Positions 17,776-26,411 of a DNA stretch of 64,000 bases are shown here, in pieces. This stretch comes from Allobosea sp. Root483D1 (GTDB taxonomy: Bacteria; Pseudomonadota; Alphaproteobacteria; Rhizobiales; Beijerinckiaceae). Position numbers and translations under genes: made by a program. The notes beneath the pieces are model-generated. The model was given only the letters and a program-made list of their open reading frames with translations, had not been told where the DNA came from and did no database searches. The first letter of the stretch is position 1; every line of letters begins with the position of its first letter. The stretch covers positions 30,364 to 94,363 of the forward strand of contig NZ_LMJW01000019.1 in assembly GCF_001429505.1 (NCBI RefSeq), given 5' to 3'.

Positions 17776-17791
17776 CCGGCCGCACGGCCGG
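17776..17791 (+). terminator. GC palindrome between two small genes
   Basis: CCGGCCG CA CGGCCGG can fold into a 7-bp stem. No T-run follows, so it is at best a weak terminator or mRNA stabiliser for the 17393-17752 gene. Confidence 0.3.
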
Positions 17792-17859
17792 AGCGTTTCC
17801 ACGGGCAGTTCGGCGCTCCTGCCCTGTTCCCGCGTAGCGCCGCATGGAAAGGACTGATC

Positions 17860-18150
17860 ATGAAGTTGACCGAAGCAAGCATCGACAGCGCCCTGCACCA
17901 GCTCGAAGCCCAGGCGATTCCGGAGAACCACCCCGCCACGGTCCAGCTCGGCGAGCTGTTCGGCGAGCACACCTTCTTCCTCGACGCCGGCGGGCTGACC
18001 ATCATCGAGCCGGTCAAGACGGATGGCACCGCCGAGGCAATGGGACGCGTAGTCAAGCTCGCAAGCTGGGGCGATGAGACACGCAGGAATTTGTCCCCGC
18101 ACGATCCGGAATACACCGACATCATGGTCGCGCTCGACAAGGCGGCGTAG
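17860..18150 (+). CDS. small cytosolic protein of unknown function
   Basis: The 96-residue product begins MKLTEASIDSALHQLEAQ and has no signal peptide or membrane segment. It contains a GEHTFFLDAGGLTIIEPV strand pair. GGAAAGGA stands before ATG 17860. I do not recognise a family. Confidence 0.7.
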   Translation: MKLTEASIDSALHQLEAQAIPENHPATVQLGELFGEHTFFLDAGGLTIIEPVKTDGTAEAMGRVVKLASWGDETRRNLSPHDPEYTDIMVALDKAA

Positions 18151-18403
18151 AGCGTAAGCCTCCCCGACATCCGCGCGGGAACCCCTCTCCCGGATGGGAG
18201 AGGGTAGGGTGAGAGGCCGCCGCTGATTGTTAGAGCGATGCGGCGCGGTGGCGCCTACTGCGGATGGGGCGGGCCCTCATCCCTGCCCTCTCCACTGATC
18301 TCGGGCCTGCCCGAGTTCAGCACTCAAAGTGTTCGAAGTCGGATGAATCCGACTTCGATGCAGGAGAAGGGTTCCCCGCGCCCAACGGCCGATGGTTAGC
18401 CTC
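18151..18403. repeat. intergenic palindromic repeats (REP-like)
   Basis: CCCTCTCCC at 18183-18191 and GGGAGAGGG at 18196-18204 form a 9-bp stem with a GGAT loop. A related AGAAGGGTTCCCCGCGCC segment follows near 18364-18382. The same words occur at 24818-24856. No gene is visible in the gap between the small protein and the end of PEP carboxylase. Confidence 0.6.
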
Positions 18404-21217
18404 TCAACCGAACGCCCCGATCTCGTGCTGGATCGCGCCGGATATCTCGCGCAGCAGCGCAAAGCACTCGCGCATCGGCTCGATGACGTCGCGGTGCAGG
18501 GCCGCATAGGCGCCGCCTTCGCGCGGGCCCGGCGGCTCGCCGAAATCGAGCCCCAGCGCCGGGTCGGGATTGAGCGGGAAGATCTCGCCGAGCAGCGCGA
18601 GCGCCCCGGTCATGTCGAGCCTGAGTATCCGCTCCACCAGAAGCTCGCGCGTCACCCCGGCATGCGGCCGGAAATCCGGGATATGCGTCGCCGAGAGCCA
18701 AATCCGATGCAGCAGCGCCAGCCGGAGCGTATGCAGCGCCACCAGCCTGACCGGCATGGCCGGCGGTTCGCCCACCGCCTCCTTCAGCTTCAGCCGGTCG
18801 GAAGCGAAGCGCCAGAAGAGGCGTCGCAACGCCGGCGCGAGGTCGAGCTGCGCCAATGCGTCAGCGACGGCGAGCAACTCGTCGCGCCGCCCCTCCTTCT
18901 CGGTGCGCCGGGCCCGGTCGAACCAGCTGCCGGCGTCGAGCGTGTCGAGATAGGCGCGTAAGACGTCGAGATCGCTGTGCGCCATCGCATGGGCCGCGAG
19001 GCGATAGGCCCGGCCGAAGCGCTCGGAACCGTCGCGCATCGTGGCGAACAGCTCCGGCGCGCGCCCCGCCGCCTGGCCGATGCCGTGCACACTGTTCGCC
19101 AACCAGCCGAGCTGCTGCAGGATGGCGTTGTTCGGGATGGCGCGGAGTTCCCGCGGATGTCGGATCACCGTCGGCCCGCCGGCATCGCTCTGCCGCGCCG
19201 CCGGGCGCGAGCCGGTCTTGTCGAGCAAAGACGGGCCGAACGTGCCGATCAGCGCTGCATAGCCGGGGTCGTCGACGAGATGCGTCATCTCCTCGCGCAC
19301 GGTCTGGAAGAACTCGGTGGCGAAGTCCGGCTCGGCATAGATCGGATCATCCGCGCTCGTCGCCGGATCGGCGAAGACGGCTTCGGCGATGCGCGCCACC
19401 GTCGCGCCCGCCAATCCCTTCGTGCCGAACAGCAGGTAGCCGTCGCTGCCCTGGAAGCTGGTCTCGCGTGTGACCCTGACGCCAGCCTTGGCGAAGGCGC
19501 GCCGCGGCCATTCCGGATCGAGATAGGCGAGCCGGTCGCTAAGGCTGTCGGGATGGGCGCCGCGCCCGGCCGACTCGCCATGGGTGTCGAAGATGACCAG
19601 CTCGACCTCGGTCAGCCCGTAGCGCTGCAGCAGTTCGAGGATGCGGCTCCTCAGCCGCTCGACCCAGAAGGTCGCCGCGACCTGGCCGATATAGCGGCCG
19701 GAATCGGAATAGCCGAACTGGACGCAGAGCCGGCCATGGCGCTTGAGATAGTCGCGCCAATGCGGGCTGCGCAGCGCCTCGTCGATGATGCGCGGACCCT
19801 GCTCAAGGGCGTCCGAAGTCTCGAACAGCGGCGAGATCTCGACGAGGTCGGCGATGCCGAAGCGCTTGGCGAGGTAGAGCGCCGACAGCAGCGTATAGCC
19901 CGTCTCGGTCTCGGCGATCAGGAAGCGCACCGGCCGCGAGCCGTCGATATGCTTCACGATCTGCGCGACCATCATCATCATCCGCGCTGCCGAGGCGCGC
20001 TCGACCGCGAGCGCCCCGAAATCGACCGGCGTCGGCTTCGCCCTGGCAAGCGCCTGGTTCGCCGCGGCAAGGAAGGCGCGCCGCTGCGCCGGCTGGGCCG
20101 GTTCCTCGTCGAGCGGGATCACGCCGCGCATCGCGTTGTGAAGCTGCGAGGCGTTGAGCCGGAAATGCGGCAGCGCGATCGAGACGCCATGCGCGATCAC
20201 GCCGGCTCGCGCCAGCACCAGCGCGCTCGCCGTCGCCTCGTCCTCGGCCAGCACGACCGCCTTGTCGAGCGCCGCGAGCAGCTTCGAAGCATCCGGCATG
20301 GCCGCCTCGCGCTCGCCGATCAGCGCCAGCGAGAAGGTCTGCAACGCCGCGATCTCAGGCTTGCTGTTGAGCGGCGGGCAGAGCGCCAGCTGCCGCTCAA
20401 CGGCCGCGAGCGCGCCCTCGACCAGCGCCCTCGCCTCGGTGGTCGCCTGTGCCTCCGGCAACTTCTCGAGCAGGCGGAAGAACTGGCCGCGCTTGGACTC
20501 CAACCGGTAGCGCAGCGTGTCCCACCAGCCGATATCGGTGCGCCCATCGGTATCGCTGCCGACCCAGGAGGCGAGTTGCAGCGCGCGTGGCTTCAATTCC
20601 CGCCAGCGCTGCGGCCAGCGCGCCCGCGCCTCGGCGAGGAAGGCGGCGTTCAGCCGGTCGATCGCATCGCGAGCGTTGCGTACCGAGAAGCGCGCCTGCT
20701 CGAACTCGTCCTGCAGGGTGATCGTCGCATCCGGCCGGAAGGAGAGATCGGCCGCCATCAGCGCCGCCGCATCGCCCTCGTTCGAGGCGAGCTCCGCCAG
20801 CGCATGCGCCACCATCCGGCTCATGCCGAAGGTCGGATGCGCGGTGAAGACCGCCGCGAACCGCACCCGCGCCAGCGCCGCGCCATAGGCCTCGAAGGGC
20901 TGGGCGGCGCCGCTCGCCTCGTCGGCGACACGCCGGGCCAGCGCCGCATAGGCCTCGGCTTCGTCCCGCTCCAGTCCGACATAGGACGCCACGCGGGCAG
21001 CTCGATCCGCCAACGCAGCGCGGCCAAGCTGACGGATCAGCGCCGCGGTGTCCTGCAGCGTTACCTCGCCGCGATCGATCTTGCGGGTGAGCCAGAGCGT
21101 GACGCGCAGCACCGGATTGCCGAACGGGTCCTCACGCGCATCCGAACGCGCCTGCACGATCGCCGCCGACAATTCGCCCGCCAGCGCCGATGGCGACAAT
21201 TCCTCCGCATCAGCCAC
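18404..21217 (-). CDS. ppc: phosphoenolpyruvate carboxylase (divergent alphaproteobacterial type)
   Basis: This enzyme of about 937 residues adds bicarbonate to PEP to make oxaloacetate, feeding the TCA cycle. The catalytic-His motif FTAHPT, the GYSDSGR motif (GYSDSGKDAG in classical enzymes) and a C-terminal region with MRDGSERFGRAYRLAAH are visible. The classical FHGRGG loop is replaced by FDTHGESAGRGAHPDSL, which marks the divergent subgroup; effector control may therefore differ. GTG 21217 is preferred as start because GGAGAG is directly upstream; the frame is open to 21301. It is transcribed alone. Confidence 0.85.
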   Translation of the reverse strand: MADAEELSPSALAGELSAAIVQARSDAREDPFGNPVLRVTLWLTRKIDRGEVTLQDTAALIRQLGRAALADRAARVASYVGLERDEAEAYAALARRVADEASGAAQPFEAYGAALARVRFAAVFTAHPTFGMSRMVAHALAELASNEGDAAALMAADLSFRPDATITLQDEFEQARFSVRNARDAIDRLNAAFLAEARARWPQRWRELKPRALQLASWVGSDTDGRTDIGWWDTLRYRLESKRGQFFRLLEKLPEAQATTEARALVEGALAAVERQLALCPPLNSKPEIAALQTFSLALIGEREAAMPDASKLLAALDKAVVLAEDEATASALVLARAGVIAHGVSIALPHFRLNASQLHNAMRGVIPLDEEPAQPAQRRAFLAAANQALARAKPTPVDFGALAVERASAARMMMMVAQIVKHIDGSRPVRFLIAETETGYTLLSALYLAKRFGIADLVEISPLFETSDALEQGPRIIDEALRSPHWRDYLKRHGRLCVQFGYSDSGRYIGQVAATFWVERLRSRILELLQRYGLTEVELVIFDTHGESAGRGAHPDSLSDRLAYLDPEWPRRAFAKAGVRVTRETSFQGSDGYLLFGTKGLAGATVARIAEAVFADPATSADDPIYAEPDFATEFFQTVREEMTHLVDDPGYAALIGTFGPSLLDKTGSRPAARQSDAGGPTVIRHPRELRAIPNNAILQQLGWLANSVHGIGQAAGRAPELFATMRDGSERFGRAYRLAAHAMAHSDLDVLRAYLDTLDAGSWFDRARRTEKEGRRDELLAVADALAQLDLAPALRRLFWRFASDRLKLKEAVGEPPAMPVRLVALHTLRLALLHRIWLSATHIPDFRPHAGVTRELLVERILRLDMTGALALLGEIFPLNPDPALGLDFGEPPGPREGGAYAALHRDVIEPMRECFALLREISGAIQHEIGAFG

Positions 21218-21439
21218 GCCGCTCTCCGCTTTTTTCAATCGTTTGATGAGGCGGGCCGAAGGTGAGCAGGATTCCGATTCTACCGCAACTGCGAAAAGCA
21301 TTTCGGCAATGCAGCAGCGAGCAGCGCCGATCCCGAAATCTGGCCTTGGTGAGGAACATCAGCCTCCCCGCCTCGTTGGCCTGAGAGGGAGCGGACACGA
21401 TCCGTCCTCAGCCCCGTACCATGCAGGAAGGAGCAGACC

Positions 21440-21772
21440 ATGCTCAAGCATGCCTTATTGGCCGCCGGCCTTGTTCTCAGCTCCAGCGCCGTGATGGCGC
21501 AGAATCAGGGCCAGCCCAACGGCCTGCCGGAACCGCCGGGCATCAGCAGCGAGCTGACCCCGCGCTTCCAGCGCTATGTGGTCGAGCAGCGGCCGACCTC
21601 GTACAGCTATGATCAGCCCGTCATCGTCGGCACCACCCTGCCCGCGACCGGCGTGACCTATTACCCCGTGCCGGCGGAATACGGCGTCAGCGCCTATCGC
21701 TACACCGTGGTCAACAACCGGCCCGTCCTGGTCGAGCCCGGCACGCGCCGCATCGTCCAGGTCATCAACTGA
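21440..21772 (+). CDS. DUF1236-domain exported protein
   Basis: This 110-residue protein has a signal peptide (LLAAGLVLSSSAVMAQ) and a C-terminal DUF1236 motif: VTYYPVPAEYGVSAYRYTVV, then RPVLVEPGTRRIVQVI. The family is envelope-exported and typical of Hyphomicrobiales; the role is unknown. AGGAAGGAG stands before the ATG, and a strong terminator follows. Confidence 0.88.
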   Translation: MLKHALLAAGLVLSSSAVMAQNQGQPNGLPEPPGISSELTPRFQRYVVEQRPTSYSYDQPVIVGTTLPATGVTYYPVPAEYGVSAYRYTVVNNRPVLVEPGTRRIVQVIN

Positions 21773-21800
21773 CCCGATCGGCTGCTTTACGTTCGCATCG

Positions 21801-21829
21801 AAGGCCCGCCCCCTGAGGGCGGGCCTTTT
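21801..21829 (+). terminator. intrinsic terminator of the DUF1236 gene
   Basis: AAGGCCCGCCC and GGGCGGGCCTT form a perfect 11-bp stem with a 6-base loop, followed by TTTTC, 28 bases after the stop codon. Confidence 0.9.
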
Positions 21830-21954
21830 CGCGGACTGGTCGAACCGTCACGCACACGGCTCTTTCCGGCGCTCCCGGCACAATGACCAGGCCCCGGCCC
21901 TGCCCTTACAATCACCGCGTCCATGGCCATATTGGGATCAACCCGGAGGACGCC

Positions 21955-22212
21955 ATGGACACGACAGTGCGGCGCAATCTCTCCGACAACTGGGGCGTCA
22001 ACGATCTGCTCGAGCGTCCGATCTGCTCGATCATTCGCGATCCGCACGGCAGTTGCTGGATCATCCTCTCGCAGGATCAGGCCGTGCGTCTAAGCGAGAT
22101 CCGGAAGGGTCCGTTCTTGTCGGTGGACGCGGCCATGGTGGCCATCGAGAAGAACCTCAAAGGACCATGCCGTCATCGTACGGCAACTGTTCCGCAGAAC
22201 TATTTCCCGTAA
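21955..22212 (+). CDS. small hypothetical protein
   Basis: The 85-residue product (starting MDTTVRRNLSDNWGVNDLLE) has no signal or membrane segment. CCCGGAGGA stands before ATG 21955. It contains one possible alpha-beta unit (SIIRDPHGSCWIILSQDQAV). No family recognised. Confidence 0.6.
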   Translation: MDTTVRRNLSDNWGVNDLLERPICSIIRDPHGSCWIILSQDQAVRLSEIRKGPFLSVDAAMVAIEKNLKGPCRHRTATVPQNYFP

Positions 22213-22456
22213 AGTTCCGCAGTCGCGAAATAGCAGGGTTTTGTCTATACAAACTTCATTTGGCCACATTGCCTGGATAGAAACAGCACGCAGGCGAAGA
22301 ATGACCGAGCGGCTCCCTGATTGGAACTGGCGGCGCGCCTCCATCCTACCGTCGAAAACTGAATGCTGCCCATGGCAGCACCATTGCCGCACGCATTGTG
22401 CCCGGCGATGTCATCACAAGACCGCACGGCCTTGGCCGGGCGGCAAACGGATATAA

Positions 22457-22615
22457 ATGCAAGAATCAATTGAACTGAAGTCACCCGAGACCGGGCGTGT
22501 CGCCAATGCGATCGCCAATACGCTTCCGCCGAAATCCGCACCCGATTGGAAGCCGCAGCCATGCGGCCTCAGCCGCCAGGAGTTGCGTCGCATCGTCAAG
22601 AAGATGCTGGGATGA
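22457..22615 (+). CDS. 52-residue small basic protein
   Basis: A short open frame encodes a peptide that ends LSRQELRRIVKKMLG, a helix pattern often seen in small rhizobial proteins. It stands 11 bases before the next small gene and its end overlaps the GGATGAGGAGG ribosome site of that gene, so it looks like the first gene of a two-gene unit. The start has no strong Shine-Dalgarno. AT-rich DNA precedes it. Confidence 0.5.
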   Translation: MQESIELKSPETGRVANAIANTLPPKSAPDWKPQPCGLSRQELRRIVKKMLG

Positions 22616-22626
22616 GGAGGCTGGAC

Positions 22627-22851
22627 ATGACCACGCATCAACCCAGACCGACAGCCTTCGACAACCGCTTTCCCCGCTCGGGACCGCGCGACGACGTGCA
22701 GACAAGGCGGGGATCGACCGCGCAGGCGAGTTATGAGCGCTATCTCGCCTTGGCCAAGGCCAAGGCCCTCGCCGGCGACAGCATCGAGGCCGAGCGCTAC
22801 TACCAATATGCCGAGCACTATCACCGCCTGATCAACGGCAGCGCGGCCTGA
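22627..22851 (+). CDS. DUF4167-like small protein
   Basis: The 74-residue product ends ASYERYLALAKAKALAGDSIEAERYYQYAEHYHRLI, which matches the repeat motif of DUF4167 (ARRNYERYLALAQAEALAGDRVEAENYYQHAEHYFR pattern). Full DUF4167 proteins are longer; this is essentially the motif with a short leader. GAGGAGG precedes the ATG. Role unknown, possibly RNA- or protein-binding. Confidence 0.75.
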   Translation: MTTHQPRPTAFDNRFPRSGPRDDVQTRRGSTAQASYERYLALAKAKALAGDSIEAERYYQYAEHYHRLINGSAA

Positions 22852-22895
22852 AGAAGCGCCCGAAGCGGCTAAGGTCTCGACCCCGCCCGCATGCT

Positions 22896-23597
22896 CTACA
22901 CGACATCCAGGCCGAGCTCACGGACGAGGACGGCGGCCTGGGCCTTCGAGATCACGGCGCCGCGGAAGGCTTTCGCATCCGCCAGACGTATCCCGCCGAG
23001 ATCCGCGCCGCGCAGATCGGCGCGCTCGAACCGGCAATCGACCATCGCGGCGTCACGCAGCGAGCACTCGTCGAAGACGGCCTCGCGGAAATCGCAGCCA
23101 ACCAGCTGAGCCTCGCTGAAGTCGATCCGCCGCAGCGTGAGCTTGCGAAACGAGACCTTGGCGAGCTTGGCCAGCGCGAGCACTACCTCGTCGAGCGACA
23201 GGCCCCAGCTCTTGGCCTCCTGGAGGTCGGCGCCCATCAGCTTGCATTGCGACAGGCTCGCATGCGCCAGTGAGGAACGCCGAAAGCTGGCATTGCTGAA
23301 ATCGCCGCCGGTTATCACCGCCTCGCTCAGATTCGCTCCGGCGAACGAGGCGAAGGCTGCCCGGCATGCGGTAAAGCGGGCCTGCTCCAGCACGCTACCG
23401 TCGAAACGCGCGCGGCCGAGCCTGCATCGATCGAAATGCCAGCCCTTGAGCTCGAGGCTGGAGAGATCGGCCCCCTCCAGCGTGCAATTGCCGAGGTGGA
23501 GGCGCTTGCCGTCCCTGGCGTAGCGCTCCGCCTCGGTCCTGCCGATCTCGACATCCGCCAGAACCACGTCGAACTCGTTGGTCGCCGTCATCGTCAT
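22896..23597 (-). CDS. pentapeptide-repeat protein
   Basis: This 233-residue protein is built mostly of A(D/N)LXX-type pentapeptide repeats (for instance GADLSSLELKG and ERADLRGADLGGI), which fold as a right-handed quadrilateral beta-helix. Overall length and layout are similar to the Qnr/MfpA-like DNA-mimic proteins that protect gyrase, but sequence alone does not prove that role. No membrane segment is seen. It is transcribed alone and divergent from the SleB-type gene. Confidence 0.85.
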   Translation of the reverse strand: MTMTATNEFDVVLADVEIGRTEAERYARDGKRLHLGNCTLEGADLSSLELKGWHFDRCRLGRARFDGSVLEQARFTACRAAFASFAGANLSEAVITGGDFSNASFRRSSLAHASLSQCKLMGADLQEAKSWGLSLDEVVLALAKLAKVSFRKLTLRRIDFSEAQLVGCDFREAVFDECSLRDAAMVDCRFERADLRGADLGGIRLADAKAFRGAVISKAQAAVLVRELGLDVV

Positions 23598-23819
23598 GTC
23601 TCGCCGCGAGTCTGGGAGCTGCTCCAGCTAGGCGAAGCGGGCCCGTGGAGCAATCTGCCCGGGCCTCCGGCTGCGTTTCGAAATGGCGGCGACGAGCCGT
23701 CACGTACTTTGCCTCTTTCGTCTGAAATTAACTTTCTGATAAGAGGATCGGGTTTCCTTGCCGGAGACGACGGCGCGCCGCTTGCGGTAGCCAGGGTCCC
23801 GAATTCAGGAGGTTGCCGC

Positions 23820-24731
23820 ATGAAGCGGGCTATGATCGCTGCAAATGCCGTCCGTTCCACCGCTGAGAACCGCTACGGCCGCAAGGCGATCCCGCTTCTG
23901 ATTTCACTGGCAGCACCGGTCCTGGGCGCCTGCAGCACGGCCCCTGTCCAGACCGCTGCGACGACGACTGCCGGCCCCGCGACGACGACGAAGCAGACTC
24001 ACGAGATCCGCAAGCGCGCCATCGAACTGGCCAAGGCCGATCCGCGCGAGAAGGAATGCCTCGTCCGCGCGATGTATTTCGAATCGAACCGCTCGAGCGA
24101 GTCGGGCCTGCTCGGCGTCGGCACGGTGGTGATGAACCGGGTTGGAGCGCCGCGCTACCCTGAGACGATCTGCGGCGTCGTCGGCGCACCGCGCCAGTTC
24201 GCCCCCGGCGTGCTCACCCGCCAGTTGGTCGCCCGCGACCTGCCGAAGGCCGAGGCCGCCGCCGAAGCCATCCTCGCTGGCAAGCGCAACGAGGCTGTCG
24301 GCAACGCCAAGCACTTCCACATGGCGGGCCTGCGCTTCTCCTATGCCAACATGCACTATGTGACGGTGGCCGGCGGCAACGCCTTCTACGTCAAGGGCGA
24401 GCGTCCCGAGCGCCGCCGCATCGAGGAGCCGAGCTATCAGCTCGCCGCGGTCTCTGAGCCCGCCCCGCTCGCCACGAGCGCCTCCACCGCGCCGACCTCC
24501 TTCGCGAGTGCGCCGCTGGCCTTCGCGCCGGAGACGCCGGCAGCCGCCGCGCCCGCAAGCCCGGCGATGCATCTCGTCAGCAACATGACACTGCCGCCGA
24601 GCCGGCCCTATGATCTCGGCATGTCCAGGAAGACCGCCCAGGCCTTCATCGTCCCGCCGAAGAGCGACGCCCGCCTCGCGGCGCTGATGCCCGCCTCGCG
24701 CGGCCTGCGCGGCAGCGTGGCGCAGGACTGA
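23820..24731 (+). CDS. SleB-family cell-wall hydrolase lipoprotein
   Basis: This 303-residue protein has a lipoprotein signal with lipobox LGAC (cysteine at about residue 39), then the Hydrolase_2 domain (PF07486) from about residue 78: CLVRAMYFESN, VVMNRVGAPRYPETICGVV, and the FHMAGLRF block. These enzymes cleave peptidoglycan as lytic transglycosylase-like hydrolases. The C-terminal third is Pro/Ala-rich and probably disordered. TCAGGAGG precedes ATG 23820; the longer open frame upstream is rejected because it runs over the pentapeptide gene. Confidence 0.9.
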   Translation: MKRAMIAANAVRSTAENRYGRKAIPLLISLAAPVLGACSTAPVQTAATTTAGPATTTKQTHEIRKRAIELAKADPREKECLVRAMYFESNRSSESGLLGVGTVVMNRVGAPRYPETICGVVGAPRQFAPGVLTRQLVARDLPKAEAAAEAILAGKRNEAVGNAKHFHMAGLRFSYANMHYVTVAGGNAFYVKGERPERRRIEEPSYQLAAVSEPAPLATSASTAPTSFASAPLAFAPETPAAAAPASPAMHLVSNMTLPPSRPYDLGMSRKTAQAFIVPPKSDARLAALMPASRGLRGSVAQD

Positions 24732-25470
24732 GCTTCTCCCCGCGCCTCCTCGTCATGGTCGGGCTTGTCCCGGCCATCCACGTCTTCGCTTGTCGAGCGC
24801 ACAAAGAACCACGCCGCGGAACCCCTCTCCTGGAAGGAGAGGGTTCCCCGCGCCTTTGCGTCACGCGCAGCGGCCTCGAGCGGAATAACTCCCCCAATCA
24901 ATCCCCGCCCCCTGAACCTGCTGTATGCTTCTCCCCGTCCCGCCCGAACCGAGGGGGCTTCGCGAGGCATCATGAGGCCGGGCGGGAGAGCGGTGTCCGT
25001 GTGCGAAAGGACCGTTGCGGGTCCCGAGTAGCTGCGGAGGGTTTCGTCGTTCGGGGTAGGCACCCCGGTCCAGCCGGACGCAACACACGACGAGAGCTCA
25101 CAGAGAACCGCGCGCGGGGCTCGGGCAGTGGCCAGTGGCGCTGCTTCGACATCATCGACATCGACATTCGGCACGCAGCCGTCGACTGCGACGCCGCCCG
25201 ACCCCGCGCCTCCCTCGGATGGCGTTCACCTCAACCCTCGCGGTGCAAGCCGGCGGGACGCGCGACCATGGACGATCGTTTCATAGCCCTCGCCGCTTAT
25301 GCGCGCGTCGTCCCGGACGGAGCGCAGCGCAGATCCGGGATCCATTCCTGAGTCTTTCAGATTGAGGTTCCGGAATGGATCCCGGGTCTCTCTGCGGTCG
25401 CCCGGGATGACACGCGCTTTAATTGAAACGCAGCACGCTATAGCCTGCTTCACCACGCCCACGAGCGCCC
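24732..25470. repeat. 739-base intergenic region with REP-type palindromes and a structured core
   Basis: No gene is supported here. It contains a GTCATGGTCGGGCTTGTCCC repeat at 24752-24771, a GGAACCCC/GGGTTCC hairpin at 24818-24847, and a 17-base inverted repeat at 25332-25348 with 25372-25388 (one mismatch). Such palindromes are widely scattered in Hyphomicrobiales genomes. Between them, 24938-25090 folds into several hairpins: TCCCGCCCG/CGGGCGGGA at 24938-24946 and 24979-24987, and CGGGGT/ACCCCG near 25053-25068, and could be a small RNA. Confidence 0.6.
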
Positions 25471-26232
25471 ATGAGACGAAGCCACCCGACCCGCCTGCCC
25501 GCGCCCTATCTCAGGCGCATCTGGCTCGACCGCGCGGCGGTGCCGGATGCAGAGGCCTATCCCTGGTGCCTCCCATTCCTCCGCGACGAATTCGAGCTGT
25601 CCTTCGACCGGCCGATCACGATCATCGTCGGCGAGAACGGCACGGGAAAATCGACGCTGCTCGAAGGCATCGCCGCGCTCGCCGGCTTTGACGAGGCCGG
25701 CGGCGGCAAGGGCTACCGTCCTGTCGATCATGCGCAGGCCGTCGAGGCCATGGGCGGGCGCCTTGCGAGCGCGCTAAAGGCGAGCTGGCTGCCGAAGGTC
25801 ACCGATGGCTGGTTCTTCCGGGCCGAGAGCTTCTTCTCGGTGGCGCGCTATCTCGACAGCGCCGCCCGGGAGTCAGGCTACGCGCCGCCCGACTTCCTCT
25901 CCCATTCGCATGGCGAGGGTTTTCTGCGCTTCTTCGAGGAGCGCTGCCAGCGCCGCGGCATCTTCATCTTCGACGAGCCGGAATCGGCGCTGTCGCCGGC
26001 CCGCCAGATCGAGTTCCTCAAGCTGCTGCGCCGCATGGACCGGCTCGGCCAGTGCCAGGTGATCATGGCGACCCATGCCCCGATCCTGATGGCCTATCCC
26101 GGCGCCCGCCTGCTTGGCTTGAGCAAATACGGGCTCGATCCCGTGACGATCGAACAGACCCAGCATTTCCGCCTCATCCGCGAGTTCTGCCTGGACCCGG
26201 CGACGTTCGTGGAGACGATGATGGAGGAGTGA
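25471..26232 (+). CDS. small AAA-family (SMC/RecF-like) ATPase
   Basis: This 253-residue ATPase has Walker A GENGTGKSTLLE near residue 55, the signature region near SHGEGFLRFFEERC, Walker B GIFIFDEPESALSP, and a trailing ATHAPILMAYP switch histidine. That is the standalone ABC-ATPase arrangement (AAA_21/AAA_23 type) used by RecF-like and OLD-like proteins, but without coiled coil or nuclease domain. Housekeeping relatives are widespread and of unknown role. Nothing in the context identifies a partner. Confidence 0.85.
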   Translation: MRRSHPTRLPAPYLRRIWLDRAAVPDAEAYPWCLPFLRDEFELSFDRPITIIVGENGTGKSTLLEGIAALAGFDEAGGGKGYRPVDHAQAVEAMGGRLASALKASWLPKVTDGWFFRAESFFSVARYLDSAARESGYAPPDFLSHSHGEGFLRFFEERCQRRGIFIFDEPESALSPARQIEFLKLLRRMDRLGQCQVIMATHAPILMAYPGARLLGLSKYGLDPVTIEQTQHFRLIREFCLDPATFVETMMEE

Positions 26233-26250
26233 GGGGGCAATGTCCTCGCT

Positions 26251-26373
26251 ATGTTCATCGCCGAGCAGGAGCGCTTCGGCCTCCCTATCAACTGGTTCGA
26301 TCTCGCCAACGCCGCGCCGACCGGCCCTATCTGATCAGCATCGTGCCGCAAAATGGTGGGCAATGCTGATCAG
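26251..26373. repeat. 27-codon coding relic and two nested inverted repeats
   Basis: A short open frame (26251-26334, MFIAEQERFGLPINWFDLAN) looks like a broken gene start. CTGATCAGCAT at 26331-26341 is repeated inverted at 26363-26373, and AAAATGGT at 26350-26357 is repeated inverted at 26385-26392. They stand exactly at the edge where GC content falls, so they may be the scar of an insertion. Confidence 0.45.
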
Positions 26374-26411
26374 ACGGTACGGGACCATTTTGATGGATCG
26401 TCGGCCAAGGC

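Noticed and set aside
18977..21265. 762-codon open frame antisense to PEP carboxylase
   Set aside because: It mirrors the codon pattern of the real gene; product is Arg-rich and low-complexity with no domain. Such shadows are common in GC-rich genes.
24755..25351. 198-codon open frame in the 24.7-25.4 kb gap
   Set aside because: The MVGLVPAIH start is the translation of a palindromic repeat, not a gene; no ribosome site and no family.
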